Source of the DNA: a virus
Virus record (IMG/VR): IMGVR_UViG_3300017917_004794
Location: 1-32,081 of that record
Direction: 5' to 3' (one strand)
Length of the DNA: 32,081 nucleotides
In this document: one piece after another, positions 6,608-14,599 of the stretch
How the letters are laid out: each line of letters begins with the position of its first letter
Numbering within the stretch: position 1 is the first letter of the stretch
Made by a program: the position numbers and the translations under genes
The notes under the pieces: model-generated
What the model was told of the DNA's origin: nothing
Seen by the model: only the letters and a program-made list of their open reading frames with translations
Databases searched by the model: none

Positions 6608-9600
6608 ATGGCTATATCTAATATAAATTCTACTTTATTTAATACTATTCAATATATAAATGGAGTTCCTATTTTATCTATAAATTATATAAATGGAATA
6701 CAAACTCCATTGACCCCCCCATCTCAATATTTGTTAATTGGAGGAGCATTTACTACATATAATGCACCCGCATTTGCATTAGGAGGATTTGCTAAATTAG
6801 ACTCTACAGGAAGTTTAGATCCTTCATTCAATATGGGAACGGGAACAACAGGTACTCCATATTTTTTTATCCAACAACCTGATGGAAAATATTTAACAGG
6901 AGGACTTAATATGACTACATATAGTGGATCCGCCGGTAATAGAATATTTAGGCTTAATCAAAATGGTACTGTTGATCCTACATTTATTTTTGGAGCAGGT
7001 TTTAACAATACCCCCAATGATGCTGCACCATTTCCTGACAATTCAAATCTAATAGTAGGTCTATTTTCTACATACAGTGGTTCTACTGTAAATGGTATAG
7101 TAAAAACTGCTCCTTCAGGTAATATAGACACATCATTTAATGCGGGTTTTGGATTTTCTCAAGCATTCGGAAATTGCATATCACTTCAATCCGATGGAAA
7201 AGCTATAATAGGAGTTCAATCTGCACAATATAGTAGTTCTAATAATTCTATAACTCGAACAGACCTTTCTGGTTCTTATAATGCTGGTCCTGGATCAACC
7301 TTTAATTATGGGGACGGAACGGCAAATTCTGGTCAGGTATATACTGCTGTTACCCAATCTGATGGTAAGATCATTTTAGGGGGAAACTTTCTTGCATATA
7401 GTGGTAGTGGTGCTGCTTATTTTCGAATAGTTAGAATTAATCCTGATGGAACCCAAGATCCTTCATTTGTAACTGGAGGTGGATTTAACAATCAAGTAAA
7501 TGCTCTTCAAATTCAATCTGATGGAAAAATTATAGCCATAGGAAATTTCACCAGTTATAATGCTTTTTCCATTAATCGTATAGTTCGACTAAATACAAAT
7601 GGTACTAGAGATGCTACATTTAATGCTGGTACCGGATTTCCTGCGGCAATGAATAACCTTATTATTCAACCGGATGGAAAAATTTTAGTAGCAGGAACAA
7701 GTACAACCTATAGTGGTTCTACAGTTAATTACTTAACTAGATTAAATACAGATGGTACTATAGATAATACATTTAATACAGGAACAGGACTTAATGGTAA
7801 TGTAAACGGACTAACATTACAATCAGATGGTAAAATAGTTATTGGAGGTTCTTTCACTACATATAGTGGTTCGGGTAATCTCCGAATAGTTAGAATTAAT
7901 TCTGATGGTACTAAAGATACTACCTTTAACATGGGTACAGGATTTAATAATATCTCATATGGAGTTGCCTTAGAACCAATTACTAATAAGATAATAGTAG
8001 CTGGTATCTTTACTACATATAGTGGCTCTTCAACTAATACAACCGGGATTATTCGCTTAAACCCAAATGGAACCCAAGATCCTTCTTTTATAACAGGAGC
8101 AGGTCTTTCAGGATTCTCTTCAATTCCCTCCCATCTTTCAGTTGAATCAGATGGAAAAATATATGTTGGTAATGTATTTGCTACATATAGTGGTTCTACT
8201 GTTAATAACTTTGTTCGTATTAATCCGAGCGGCACTTTAGATACTACATTTTCAGGGCAGATGCCTTCTCCAACTAATAGGGTAGGCTTTCGTGATATTG
8301 TACGTTCACTATTTATATCTTCATCAAATATATACTTTTTTGGGGATTTTTCTGGTTACAAACCAAATGCTCAAGGCCTTATAAGATTGAATACAGATGG
8401 TACTCAAGACATGACATTTGCTACAGGAAATAATCTTTCTAACGGTACTACTCCATTTGCTTTATTAACCCAAAATGATGGGAAAATCATAGTAATGGGA
8501 CAAAATATTGGGAACTATTCAGGATCCATTGCTAATAATAATATTTTTAGATTAAATCCTAATGGTACTTTAGATACTACATTTAATATAGGTGCAGGTC
8601 CTAATGGTCCTATAATATCCGCAGCTACTGAATCGAGTGGTAAAATTGTACTTGTTGGTGCATTTACAACATATGCTGGTGTTTCCTCTAATTGTATTGT
8701 AAGAATTACCAATTCAGGATCACGTGATGCATCTTTTAATGTAGGAACAGGATTTAATTTATTTGGATCAACCGCAAACTCAGGAAAAGTAATAGTAGCC
8801 CCAGACAACAGTGTTTACGTCACCAGTACATTTACATCATACAGTGGATCTATTAATGCCAGTAGAATTGTAAAAATCCAACCAAGTGGTGCTATTGATA
8901 CAACATTTGTTACTACTGCTTCATCATTTAATAATACTGCACTTGGATTCAATTCTGCCAGTAATGCTATAGTTCAAAGTGGTTCTAGTGTTATAGTTGC
9001 TGGAGCTTTTACTACTTATGAAGCTCCTATAATAAATAGAGGAGCTATGATTGATTTAACAGGGGCTATATCTTCTTCATTTAATATAGGAACCGCAGGA
9101 TTTGGAGGAAGTGTCCTTACATGGGCTACTCAGTCAGATGGAAAAATTTTAGTAGGAGGAGGTTTTACATCATATAGTGGATCATCGGCTAATAGGATAC
9201 TTCGTTTAAATCGTGATGGTACTCGAGATACTACATTTAATATAGGTACAGGAGCAAACGGTAATATTGTCACAATCGCGGTTCAATCAGATGGAAAAAT
9301 TATAATTGGAGGTGTTTTGAATACATATAGTGGCTCCGCAGTAGCTAGTAATATGACTAGACTAAACCCTAATGGTACTCGAGATACTACATACAACTTA
9401 GGATTCGGTTTTTCTCTTTCCCAAAATGTTTTCCACTCAGCACTTCAATCTGATGGAAAACTTATAGTAGTAGGACCGTTCACACAATTTAGTGGTTCAA
9501 CATCCAATCGCATAGTAAGAATAAACCCTGATGGCACTCGAGATACTACATTTAATATAGGCTCAGGATTTAACACTGATGCCCTGGCTGTAATAATCCA

Positions 9601-10111
9601 ACCAGATGGAAAAATAGTTACAACAGGAAACTTTACTTCTTATAGTGGCTCAGCTATTAACCGTATAGTAAGACTAAACCCTAATGGTACTCGAGATACT
9701 ACATTTAATGTAGGTACAGGATTTACAGCTTCTTCAGGAATATCATTAGCTCTTCAATCAGATGGTAAAATAATATGTGCTAATTTAAATCAACAATATA
9801 GTGGCTCTACTAATAGATATATAATTCGAATTAATACTGATGGTACTTTAGATAACACATTTAATGCAAATGCAAACGTTTCATTAACTGCTATTTCAGG
9901 TACCCCAAATAGTTTGGCGATTGATGCTAGTGGTTCAATATATTGGGGAAATTCATTTGCTACTTTTAGTGGATCTTTTACACCAAACCGTATAGTAAAA
10001 CTAAATACTAATGGAACAGTAGATGAAACATTTAATCAAGCATTCCCTAATTTTATTAACAATACAGGAAAAGGAGCAGATAGTACAGTAAACGCAGTAT
10101 TATTACTATAA
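6608..10111 (+). CDS. Giant delta-60-repeat (beta-propeller-like) structural/adhesion protein
   Basis: A 1167-residue protein made almost entirely of about 21 repeats of 50-56 residues. The core is QSDGKIIVGGNF, then TTYSGSxxNRIVRLN, then PDGTRDTTFNxGTGFN. This is the delta-60 repeat (DUF5122 type), predicted to form beta-propeller blades and usually found in secreted proteins of Bacteroidetes and Deltaproteobacteria. A short N-terminal segment (residues 1-45, with INGVPILSINYINGIQTP) precedes the repeats and could anchor it to the virion. There is no signal peptide and no sorting domain, so it is probably carried on the particle rather than secreted. It lies 9 bases after the fibre gene stop, without its own promoter motif. 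A host-surface binding role is inferred from repeats and position. Confidence 0.85.
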   Translation: MAISNINSTLFNTIQYINGVPILSINYINGIQTPLTPPSQYLLIGGAFTTYNAPAFALGGFAKLDSTGSLDPSFNMGTGTTGTPYFFIQQPDGKYLTGGLNMTTYSGSAGNRIFRLNQNGTVDPTFIFGAGFNNTPNDAAPFPDNSNLIVGLFSTYSGSTVNGIVKTAPSGNIDTSFNAGFGFSQAFGNCISLQSDGKAIIGVQSAQYSSSNNSITRTDLSGSYNAGPGSTFNYGDGTANSGQVYTAVTQSDGKIILGGNFLAYSGSGAAYFRIVRINPDGTQDPSFVTGGGFNNQVNALQIQSDGKIIAIGNFTSYNAFSINRIVRLNTNGTRDATFNAGTGFPAAMNNLIIQPDGKILVAGTSTTYSGSTVNYLTRLNTDGTIDNTFNTGTGLNGNVNGLTLQSDGKIVIGGSFTTYSGSGNLRIVRINSDGTKDTTFNMGTGFNNISYGVALEPITNKIIVAGIFTTYSGSSTNTTGIIRLNPNGTQDPSFITGAGLSGFSSIPSHLSVESDGKIYVGNVFATYSGSTVNNFVRINPSGTLDTTFSGQMPSPTNRVGFRDIVRSLFISSSNIYFFGDFSGYKPNAQGLIRLNTDGTQDMTFATGNNLSNGTTPFALLTQNDGKIIVMGQNIGNYSGSIANNNIFRLNPNGTLDTTFNIGAGPNGPIISAATESSGKIVLVGAFTTYAGVSSNCIVRITNSGSRDASFNVGTGFNLFGSTANSGKVIVAPDNSVYVTSTFTSYSGSINASRIVKIQPSGAIDTTFVTTASSFNNTALGFNSASNAIVQSGSSVIVAGAFTTYEAPIINRGAMIDLTGAISSSFNIGTAGFGGSVLTWATQSDGKILVGGGFTSYSGSSANRILRLNRDGTRDTTFNIGTGANGNIVTIAVQSDGKIIIGGVLNTYSGSAVASNMTRLNPNGTRDTTYNLGFGFSLSQNVFHSALQSDGKLIVVGPFTQFSGSTSNRIVRINPDGTRDTTFNIGSGFNTDALAVIIQPDGKIVTTGNFTSYSGSAINRIVRLNPNGTRDTTFNVGTGFTASSGISLALQSDGKIICANLNQQYSGSTNRYIIRINTDGTLDNTFNANANVSLTAISGTPNSLAIDASGSIYWGNSFATFSGSFTPNRIVKLNTNGTVDETFNQAFPNFINNTGKGADSTVNAVLLL
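6700..10050 (+). repeat. Tandem delta-60 repeat array (about 21 units, 150-170 bp each)
   Basis: Nucleotide-level similarity is strong in places. AATGGTACTCGAGATACTAC recurs at about 9368 and 9682, with close versions near 9212 and 9535. TCAGATGGAAAAAT and ACATATAGTGG(T/A/C)TC recur through the whole array. Adjacent 3' units are more alike than 5' ones, suggesting more recent duplication near the 3' end. Unit count was made by eye from the YSGS-type motif. Confidence 0.85.
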
Positions 10112-10130
10112 ACTTTAATATTTAATCTAC

Positions 10131-10146
10131 ATATTTATCATAAATT
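10131..10146 (+). promoter_or_regulatory. Late-promoter-like motif ATATTTATCATAAATT
   Basis: A near-consensus copy (C replaces A after ATATTTAT) in the 56-base gap after the delta-60 gene, 21 bases before the ATG at 10168. A partial copy (TTTAATATTTAATCTAC) lies just upstream. Confidence 0.5.
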
Positions 10147-10167
10147 AACCCCCTTAATCAAATTTTT

Positions 10168-10431
10168 ATGTCAATCGTTTCAGAAAAAAAGTTTTTAACA
10201 GAAGAAGAAAAAAACACATTAAAAGAAATTCAAAACAACACCCGTGCACTAATTGCTGAATTAGGTGAAATTGAATTAATTAAAATTCAATTGGAAGAAC
10301 GCCATTTAAATGCTAAAAACTTTTTAGCAGATCTAGGTGCCCAAGAAAAAACCTTTACCCAATCTATATTTGATACCTACGGTAAGGTCAATATCAACCC
10401 AGAAACAGGCGAAATTACTTCGTTAGATTAA
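10168..10431 (+). CDS. Small coiled-coil protein (87 aa), unknown function
   Basis: An 87-residue protein, strongly charged and helical: KKFLTEEEKNTLKEIQNN, then ELGEIELIKIQLEERHLNAK give a predicted coiled coil over residues about 8-60. The C-terminus reads YGKVNINPETGEI, resembling the short beta tail of prefoldin-like or scaffold-type small phage proteins. No family is recognised. It has its own promoter-like motif and sits directly before the first sheath gene. A chaperone or assembly role is possible but unproved. The 3' end of the gene is part of an inverted repeat (10394-10441). Confidence 0.75.
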   Translation: MSIVSEKKFLTEEEKNTLKEIQNNTRALIAELGEIELIKIQLEERHLNAKNFLADLGAQEKTFTQSIFDTYGKVNINPETGEITSLD

Positions 10432-10441
10432 TCTGGGTTGA
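10394..10441 (+). terminator. Inverted repeat across the end of the 87-aa gene (possible terminator or structured RNA)
   Basis: TCAACCCAGA (10394-10403) pairs perfectly with TCTGGGTTGA (10432-10441), a 10-bp stem. The 28-base loop contains an inner CGAA-N5-TTCG pairing and the stop codon (10429-10431). There is no T tract afterwards, so classic intrinsic termination is doubtful. It immediately precedes the promoter motif of the first sheath gene. Confidence 0.5.
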
Positions 10442-10448
10442 AGTACAC

Positions 10449-10465
10449 CATATTTATAATAAAAT
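10449..10465 (+). promoter_or_regulatory. Late-promoter-like motif CATATTTATAATAAAAT before sheath 1
   Basis: A strict copy of the motif, 12 bases before the ATG at 10478. No TTG or TTGACA-like element is found at a suitable distance upstream. Confidence 0.7.
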
Positions 10466-10477
10466 AATTTATTTGCA

Positions 10478-12220
10478 ATGGCAGAAACAATTGTATCCCC
10501 TGGTGTATTAGCAATAGAAAATGATCAATCATTTGTAACCCAACAACCCGTACAAGCAGGTGCTGCTATTATAGGCCCAACAGTAAAAGGCAAAGTAGGT
10601 ATTCCTACTATCGTAACTTCATATAGTGATTATTTAAATAAGTTTGGTGCTACTTTCCTTAGTGGAAGTAATACCTATACTTATTTTACATCAATTGCTG
10701 CCTACAATTATTTTAATAATGGTGGAGTTTCACTTTTAGTTACTCGTGTTGTAACCGGTTCATTTACATCTGCTACTTCTTCATTTATTTCCTCTTCTGC
10801 ACACAGTGCTGGTGCCCCTTACAATACTAATCCTTTTGAATTAGCCACTATTTCTCAAGGTGAAATTATGAATAGTACGGGCCCATCTGGACTCATAGGA
10901 ACCCTCCTTTCAGGATCAGCGGATAATTTTAGATGGCAAATTACAAATGCTAATACTAGTTCGGGTACATTTACTCTTTTAATTCGTCAAGGAAACGATA
11001 GTACAGTATCCCCATCAGTTGTAGAAACTTGGGGCCCATTGTCATTAGATCCATATTCACCAAATTATATTGAAAAAATAATTGGTAATCAAGTTGAAAA
11101 TGTAGTTTCTGATAATGGTGAATTTTACATTCAAACTTCTGGAAGTTATGTTAATAATTCTTCATGTGTTTATGTAAAATCTGTAAATCAACTAACACCA
11201 AATTATTTAGATAACGTTGGAAACCCAAAACCACAATATACAGGTTCAATTCCAATTAACTCAAGTGGTTCTTTTGGTGCCGCTACTGGTAAATTATTTC
11301 ATGGTGGAAATAACACCTACTACGAATCAATCACCTCAGCTACCAATATTCAAGGTATTCCTGCTAATGCATATACAGAATCTATTTCTTTATTAGCTAA
11401 TAAAGATGCATTTAACTATAATTTATTAGTTACCCCTGGATTATTAACCGATATGGGAAATCCAGCTGCTTCTGCTATTACTTCCATGATTAATATCGCC
11501 CAAAATAGGGGTGATATGATGGTAGTGTTTGATTCCTCTAAATATAACACCCAAATTAGCTCAGTATTAACTAACACTGCAGGATATGACACATCATATG
11601 CTGCAACATATTGGCCTTGGGTTAAAACAATTGATCCAAATACAGCAAATCAAGTTTGGGTACCGGCTTCAACAATGATTCCTGGTGTATATGCATTCAA
11701 CGATAATGTTGCAGCTCCTTGGTTTGCTCCTGCGGGTGTTAATAGAGGATTAATTCCTGTTGCTACACAAACAGAACGTGTATTAACTCAAGGTAATCGT
11801 GATACATTATATCAAGCAAATGTTAATCCAATTGCTACTTTTCCTAATACAGGTATAGTAGTATTTGGACAAAAAACATTACAGAAAAAACCAAGTTCAT
11901 TAGATCGTATTAATGTACGTCGTTTATTAATTGAACTTAAAAATTATATTTCTCAAGTTGCTGATACGTTTGTGTTTGAACAAAATAATGCTATTACAAG
12001 AAACAATTTCTTAGCGATTATTAACCCTTATTTGGCATCTGTTCAACAACAACAAGGTTTAACAGCATTTAAGGTTGTAATGGATGAATCAAATAATCCA
12101 CCTCAAGTAGTTGATAATAATCAAATGGTAGGCCAAATTTACCTACAGCCTACTAGAACAGCTGAATTTATTGTACTTGATTTCAATATATTACCTACTG
12201 GTGCAACGTTTCCTGCTTAA
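10478..12220 (+). CDS. 18: Tail sheath protein 1 (gp18-like)
   Basis: A 580-residue contractile sheath subunit. The N-terminus (VSPGVLAIENDQSF, then VQAGAAIIGPTVKG) is the typical sheath start, SPGVxxxExD plus GxAAIIGPTxKGP. The C-terminal domain (about 430-580) holds LTQGNRDTLYQANVNPIATF, VVFGQKTLQ, LDRINVRRLLIELKNYI and VGQIYLQPTRTAEFI, matching the conserved inner sheath domain that docks on the tube and carries the handshake strands. It is shorter than T4 gp18 (659), mainly in the variable outer domains. A close paralogue follows at 12267 and the tube protein at 14038. The outer middle region differs from the paralogue, while the C-terminal third is very similar. Confidence 0.96.
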   Translation: MAETIVSPGVLAIENDQSFVTQQPVQAGAAIIGPTVKGKVGIPTIVTSYSDYLNKFGATFLSGSNTYTYFTSIAAYNYFNNGGVSLLVTRVVTGSFTSATSSFISSSAHSAGAPYNTNPFELATISQGEIMNSTGPSGLIGTLLSGSADNFRWQITNANTSSGTFTLLIRQGNDSTVSPSVVETWGPLSLDPYSPNYIEKIIGNQVENVVSDNGEFYIQTSGSYVNNSSCVYVKSVNQLTPNYLDNVGNPKPQYTGSIPINSSGSFGAATGKLFHGGNNTYYESITSATNIQGIPANAYTESISLLANKDAFNYNLLVTPGLLTDMGNPAASAITSMINIAQNRGDMMVVFDSSKYNTQISSVLTNTAGYDTSYAATYWPWVKTIDPNTANQVWVPASTMIPGVYAFNDNVAAPWFAPAGVNRGLIPVATQTERVLTQGNRDTLYQANVNPIATFPNTGIVVFGQKTLQKKPSSLDRINVRRLLIELKNYISQVADTFVFEQNNAITRNNFLAIINPYLASVQQQQGLTAFKVVMDESNNPPQVVDNNQMVGQIYLQPTRTAEFIVLDFNILPTGATFPA

Positions 12221-12242
12221 CAACATATTTTAAGGAAACTTT

Positions 12243-12260
12243 AGATATTTATAATAAAAA
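12243..12260 (+). promoter_or_regulatory. Late-promoter-like motif AGATATTTATAATAAAAA before sheath 2
   Basis: A strict copy, in the 46-base gap between the two sheath genes and 6 bases before the ATG at 12267. It means the second sheath can be expressed independently of the first. Confidence 0.7.
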
Positions 12261-12266
12261 AATACG

Positions 12267-13991
12267 ATGGCAAATTTTACAACTTCTCCTGGAGTAGCAA
12301 TTAGCGAAATAGATAATACGTTCTTAACTGGTCAACCGGTTCAAGCAGGTGCTGCTATTATAGGCCCAACTGTTAAAGGTCCTGTAGAAAAACCAACCCT
12401 AGTAACAACATATTCAGATTTCGTAACTTTATTTGGAGATACATTTATTAGTGGTGGTCAATCATATTCTTATTTAACTTCAATTGCTGCTGCTAATTAC
12501 TTTAATTATGGAGGAACTTCATTACTAGTTGCTCGCGTTGTAACTGAATCTGCTAACTGGACCCCAGCACAAAGTACTACAATTCCTTCTTACTTAAATG
12601 CGACATCTGCATCATTTGTTCTAGAAACACTTTCTGAAGGAGTTCTTATGAACAATTCAGGTTCAAACATGCTTGGAGCTTCGGGATCATTAATTTCAGG
12701 TTCAATATCTAACATTCGTTGGGAAATTACCAACTCTAATACTGGATCAGGCACATTTAATGTATTAATTCGTCGTGGTAATGATAATACAAATAGTAAA
12801 ATTGTATTAGAATCTTGGAACAATTTAACTTTAGATCCAAATTCAACACGTTATATTTCTAGAATAATTGGTGATCAAGTATTAGATTATAATTCTGTAA
12901 ATAATCAAATGGAATTGTCTGGTGAATATCCAAATAATTCAAAATATGTTCGTGTAAAATCTGTTAATTTACCTACTCCAAATTATTTTGATGCTAATGG
13001 AGTTGCAGTAAGTGCTTACACTGCTTCAATTCCACAAAATGGAAGTGGCTCAGCTGGTGGTTCATTCTATAACGCCGGAGGAAATGTAAATAGCAATATT
13101 ACTGTATATAATAATATTTCAACTAACACACAAGGGTTAGTAGGAGCTAGTTACAATAACATGATTGCACTTTTAGGTAATCCTGAAGCATATCAATTTA
13201 ATGTACTATTTACTCCTGGTTTGTTAAATGATACCCATGTTGCACAAGTTACTAACATTATCAATAACACAATTACTAGAGGTGATAGTTTATATGTAAT
13301 GGATTTAGGAGTATATGGTAGTTCACTTGGAGAAGCAGTAACACAAGCCCAAACTCGCGATACTTCATATGCTGCAACATATTGGCCATGGGTTCGAATC
13401 ATCGACCCAGCAACAGGAAAACATGTTTGGGTACCAGCTTCAACAGTAATCCCAGGTGTATATGCGTTCAATGATAAAGTATCAGCCCCATGGTTTGCTC
13501 CAGCAGGTATTAACCGCGGTGGGTTAAACACAGTTTTACAAGCTGAACTAAAATTGACACAAGGTAATCGTGACACATTATACAGCAATAATATCAACCC
13601 AATTGCAACATTACCTCAACAAGGTGTTGTAGTATATGGTCAGAAAACATTACAAAAAGCTCAATCTGCTTTAGATCGTGTAAATGTACGTCGTTTGATG
13701 ATTGAATTAAAATCATATATTCGTCAAATTGCAGATACAGTAGTATTCGAACAAAATACAATTGCAACTAGAAATTCATTTGTTGCCCGTGTTACTCCAT
13801 TCTTAGAAGGAATCCAACAAAAACAAGGATTATATGCTTACAAAGTAGTAATGGATGATTCAAATAATGGCCCAGCAGTAATTGATCAAAACCAATTAGT
13901 AGGTCAAATTTATATTCAACCAACACGTACAGCTGAATTTATCTCGTTAGATTTCATTTTAATGCCTACAGGAGCTGAATTCCCAGGGTAA
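12267..13991 (+). CDS. 18: Tail sheath protein 2 (gp18-like paralogue)
   Basis: A 574-residue second sheath subunit with the same architecture as the first: TSPGVAISEIDNTF and VQAGAAIIGPTVKG at the N-terminus, then LTQGNRDTLYSNNINPIATL, VVYGQKTLQ, LDRVNVRRLMIELKSYI and VGQIYIQPTRTAEFI at the C-terminus. Both copies keep the whole set of conserved positions, so neither looks like a pseudogene. Codon use differs slightly: this copy uses more C-ending codons near its 3' end, as the tube gene does, hinting at higher expression. Whether the two copolymerise, occupy different tail regions, or are used alternatively cannot be told from sequence. Each has its own promoter-like motif. Confidence 0.95.
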   Translation: MANFTTSPGVAISEIDNTFLTGQPVQAGAAIIGPTVKGPVEKPTLVTTYSDFVTLFGDTFISGGQSYSYLTSIAAANYFNYGGTSLLVARVVTESANWTPAQSTTIPSYLNATSASFVLETLSEGVLMNNSGSNMLGASGSLISGSISNIRWEITNSNTGSGTFNVLIRRGNDNTNSKIVLESWNNLTLDPNSTRYISRIIGDQVLDYNSVNNQMELSGEYPNNSKYVRVKSVNLPTPNYFDANGVAVSAYTASIPQNGSGSAGGSFYNAGGNVNSNITVYNNISTNTQGLVGASYNNMIALLGNPEAYQFNVLFTPGLLNDTHVAQVTNIINNTITRGDSLYVMDLGVYGSSLGEAVTQAQTRDTSYAATYWPWVRIIDPATGKHVWVPASTVIPGVYAFNDKVSAPWFAPAGINRGGLNTVLQAELKLTQGNRDTLYSNNINPIATLPQQGVVVYGQKTLQKAQSALDRVNVRRLMIELKSYIRQIADTVVFEQNTIATRNSFVARVTPFLEGIQQKQGLYAYKVVMDDSNNGPAVIDQNQLVGQIYIQPTRTAEFISLDFILMPTGAEFPG

Positions 13992-14004
13992 AAATTGAAA
14001 AATT

Positions 14005-14022
14005 AGATATTTATAATAAAAT
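14005..14022 (+). promoter_or_regulatory. Late-promoter-like motif AGATATTTATAATAAAAT before the tube gene
   Basis: A strict copy, nearly identical to the one before sheath 2, with 15 A-rich bases between it and the ATG at 14038. Confidence 0.7.
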
Positions 14023-14037
14023 TAAAATAGAAAACAA

Positions 14038-14526
14038 ATGGCAATTTTAAATCCAAACGAAATATTTTTCACAGCGTTTGAACCTAAACAATCCAACCGT
14101 TTTATCCTTTATATGGATGGTGTTCCATCATATTTGGTAAAAGGAGTAGGAGCTGTATCTTTAACACAAACTGCAGTTGCTCTCAACCACATCAACGTTC
14201 AACGTTATGTAAAAGGAAAAACTATTTGGAATACAATCCAATTCACAATGTATGAGTCAATCACACCAAGTGGTGCTCAAGCAGTAATGGAATGGGTACG
14301 TTTAGGCCACGAATCAGTAACAGGCCGTGATGGTTACTCAGATTTCTATAAGAAAGACATTACATTTAATGTAATTGGCCCTGTGGGTGATATCGTTTCA
14401 GAATGGATCATTAAAGGAGCTGTTATTACAGAAGTTAACTTTGGTGATTACAACTGGGATGATGACGGAACACCAGTAAACATCCAAGTAACTGTACAAC
14501 CTGACTACTGTATCTTGAACTACTAA
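14038..14526 (+). CDS. 19: Tail tube protein (gp19-like)
   Basis: A 162-residue protein, close to the 163 of T4 gp19. The N-terminal FFTAFEPKQSNRFILYMDG, the middle VKGKTIWNTIQFTMYESITP, SGAQAVMEWVRLGHESVTGR and the C-terminal WIIKGAVITEVNFGDYNWDD followed by NIQVTVQPDYCIL match the T4-type tube family, which stacks in hexameric rings inside the sheath. It follows the sheath genes directly, in the T4 order 18-19. A terminator hairpin begins 22 bases after its stop, closing the sheath/tube unit. Codon use is biased toward C-ending codons (ATC, AAC, TAC), consistent with a very highly expressed structural protein. Confidence 0.95.
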   Translation: MAILNPNEIFFTAFEPKQSNRFILYMDGVPSYLVKGVGAVSLTQTAVALNHINVQRYVKGKTIWNTIQFTMYESITPSGAQAVMEWVRLGHESVTGRDGYSDFYKKDITFNVIGPVGDIVSEWIIKGAVITEVNFGDYNWDDDGTPVNIQVTVQPDYCILNY

Positions 14527-14548
14527 GAACAAAACAACAGATATAATG

Positions 14549-14585
14549 AAAGCTCCAAAGAAATTTGGGGCTTTTATTTTCTTTC
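14549..14585 (+). terminator. Rho-independent terminator after the tube gene
   Basis: AAAGCTCCAAA (14549-14559), a GAAA tetraloop (14560-14563) and TTTGGGGCTTT (14564-14574) form an 11-bp stem with one G-U pair. A T-rich tract (14575-14585) follows. Like the terminator after the capsid gene it has a GAAA loop and follows an abundant virion protein. Confidence 0.9.
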
Positions 14586-14596
14586 AATATATTAGG
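14586..14596 (+). promoter_or_regulatory. Weak late-promoter-like motif AATATATTAGG
   Basis: A degenerate copy directly after the terminator and 3 bases before the ATG at 14600. The arrangement (GAAA hairpin, T tract, AATAT..TTAG, start) parallels that upstream of phoH at 168-231. The match to consensus is poorer than for the other sites. Confidence 0.35.
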
Positions 14597-14599
14597 ATT

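Noticed and set aside
14546-14599. N-terminal extension of the secreted protein from the ATG at 14546
   Set aside because: It covers a terminator stem-loop and would bury the signal peptide that begins at 14600.
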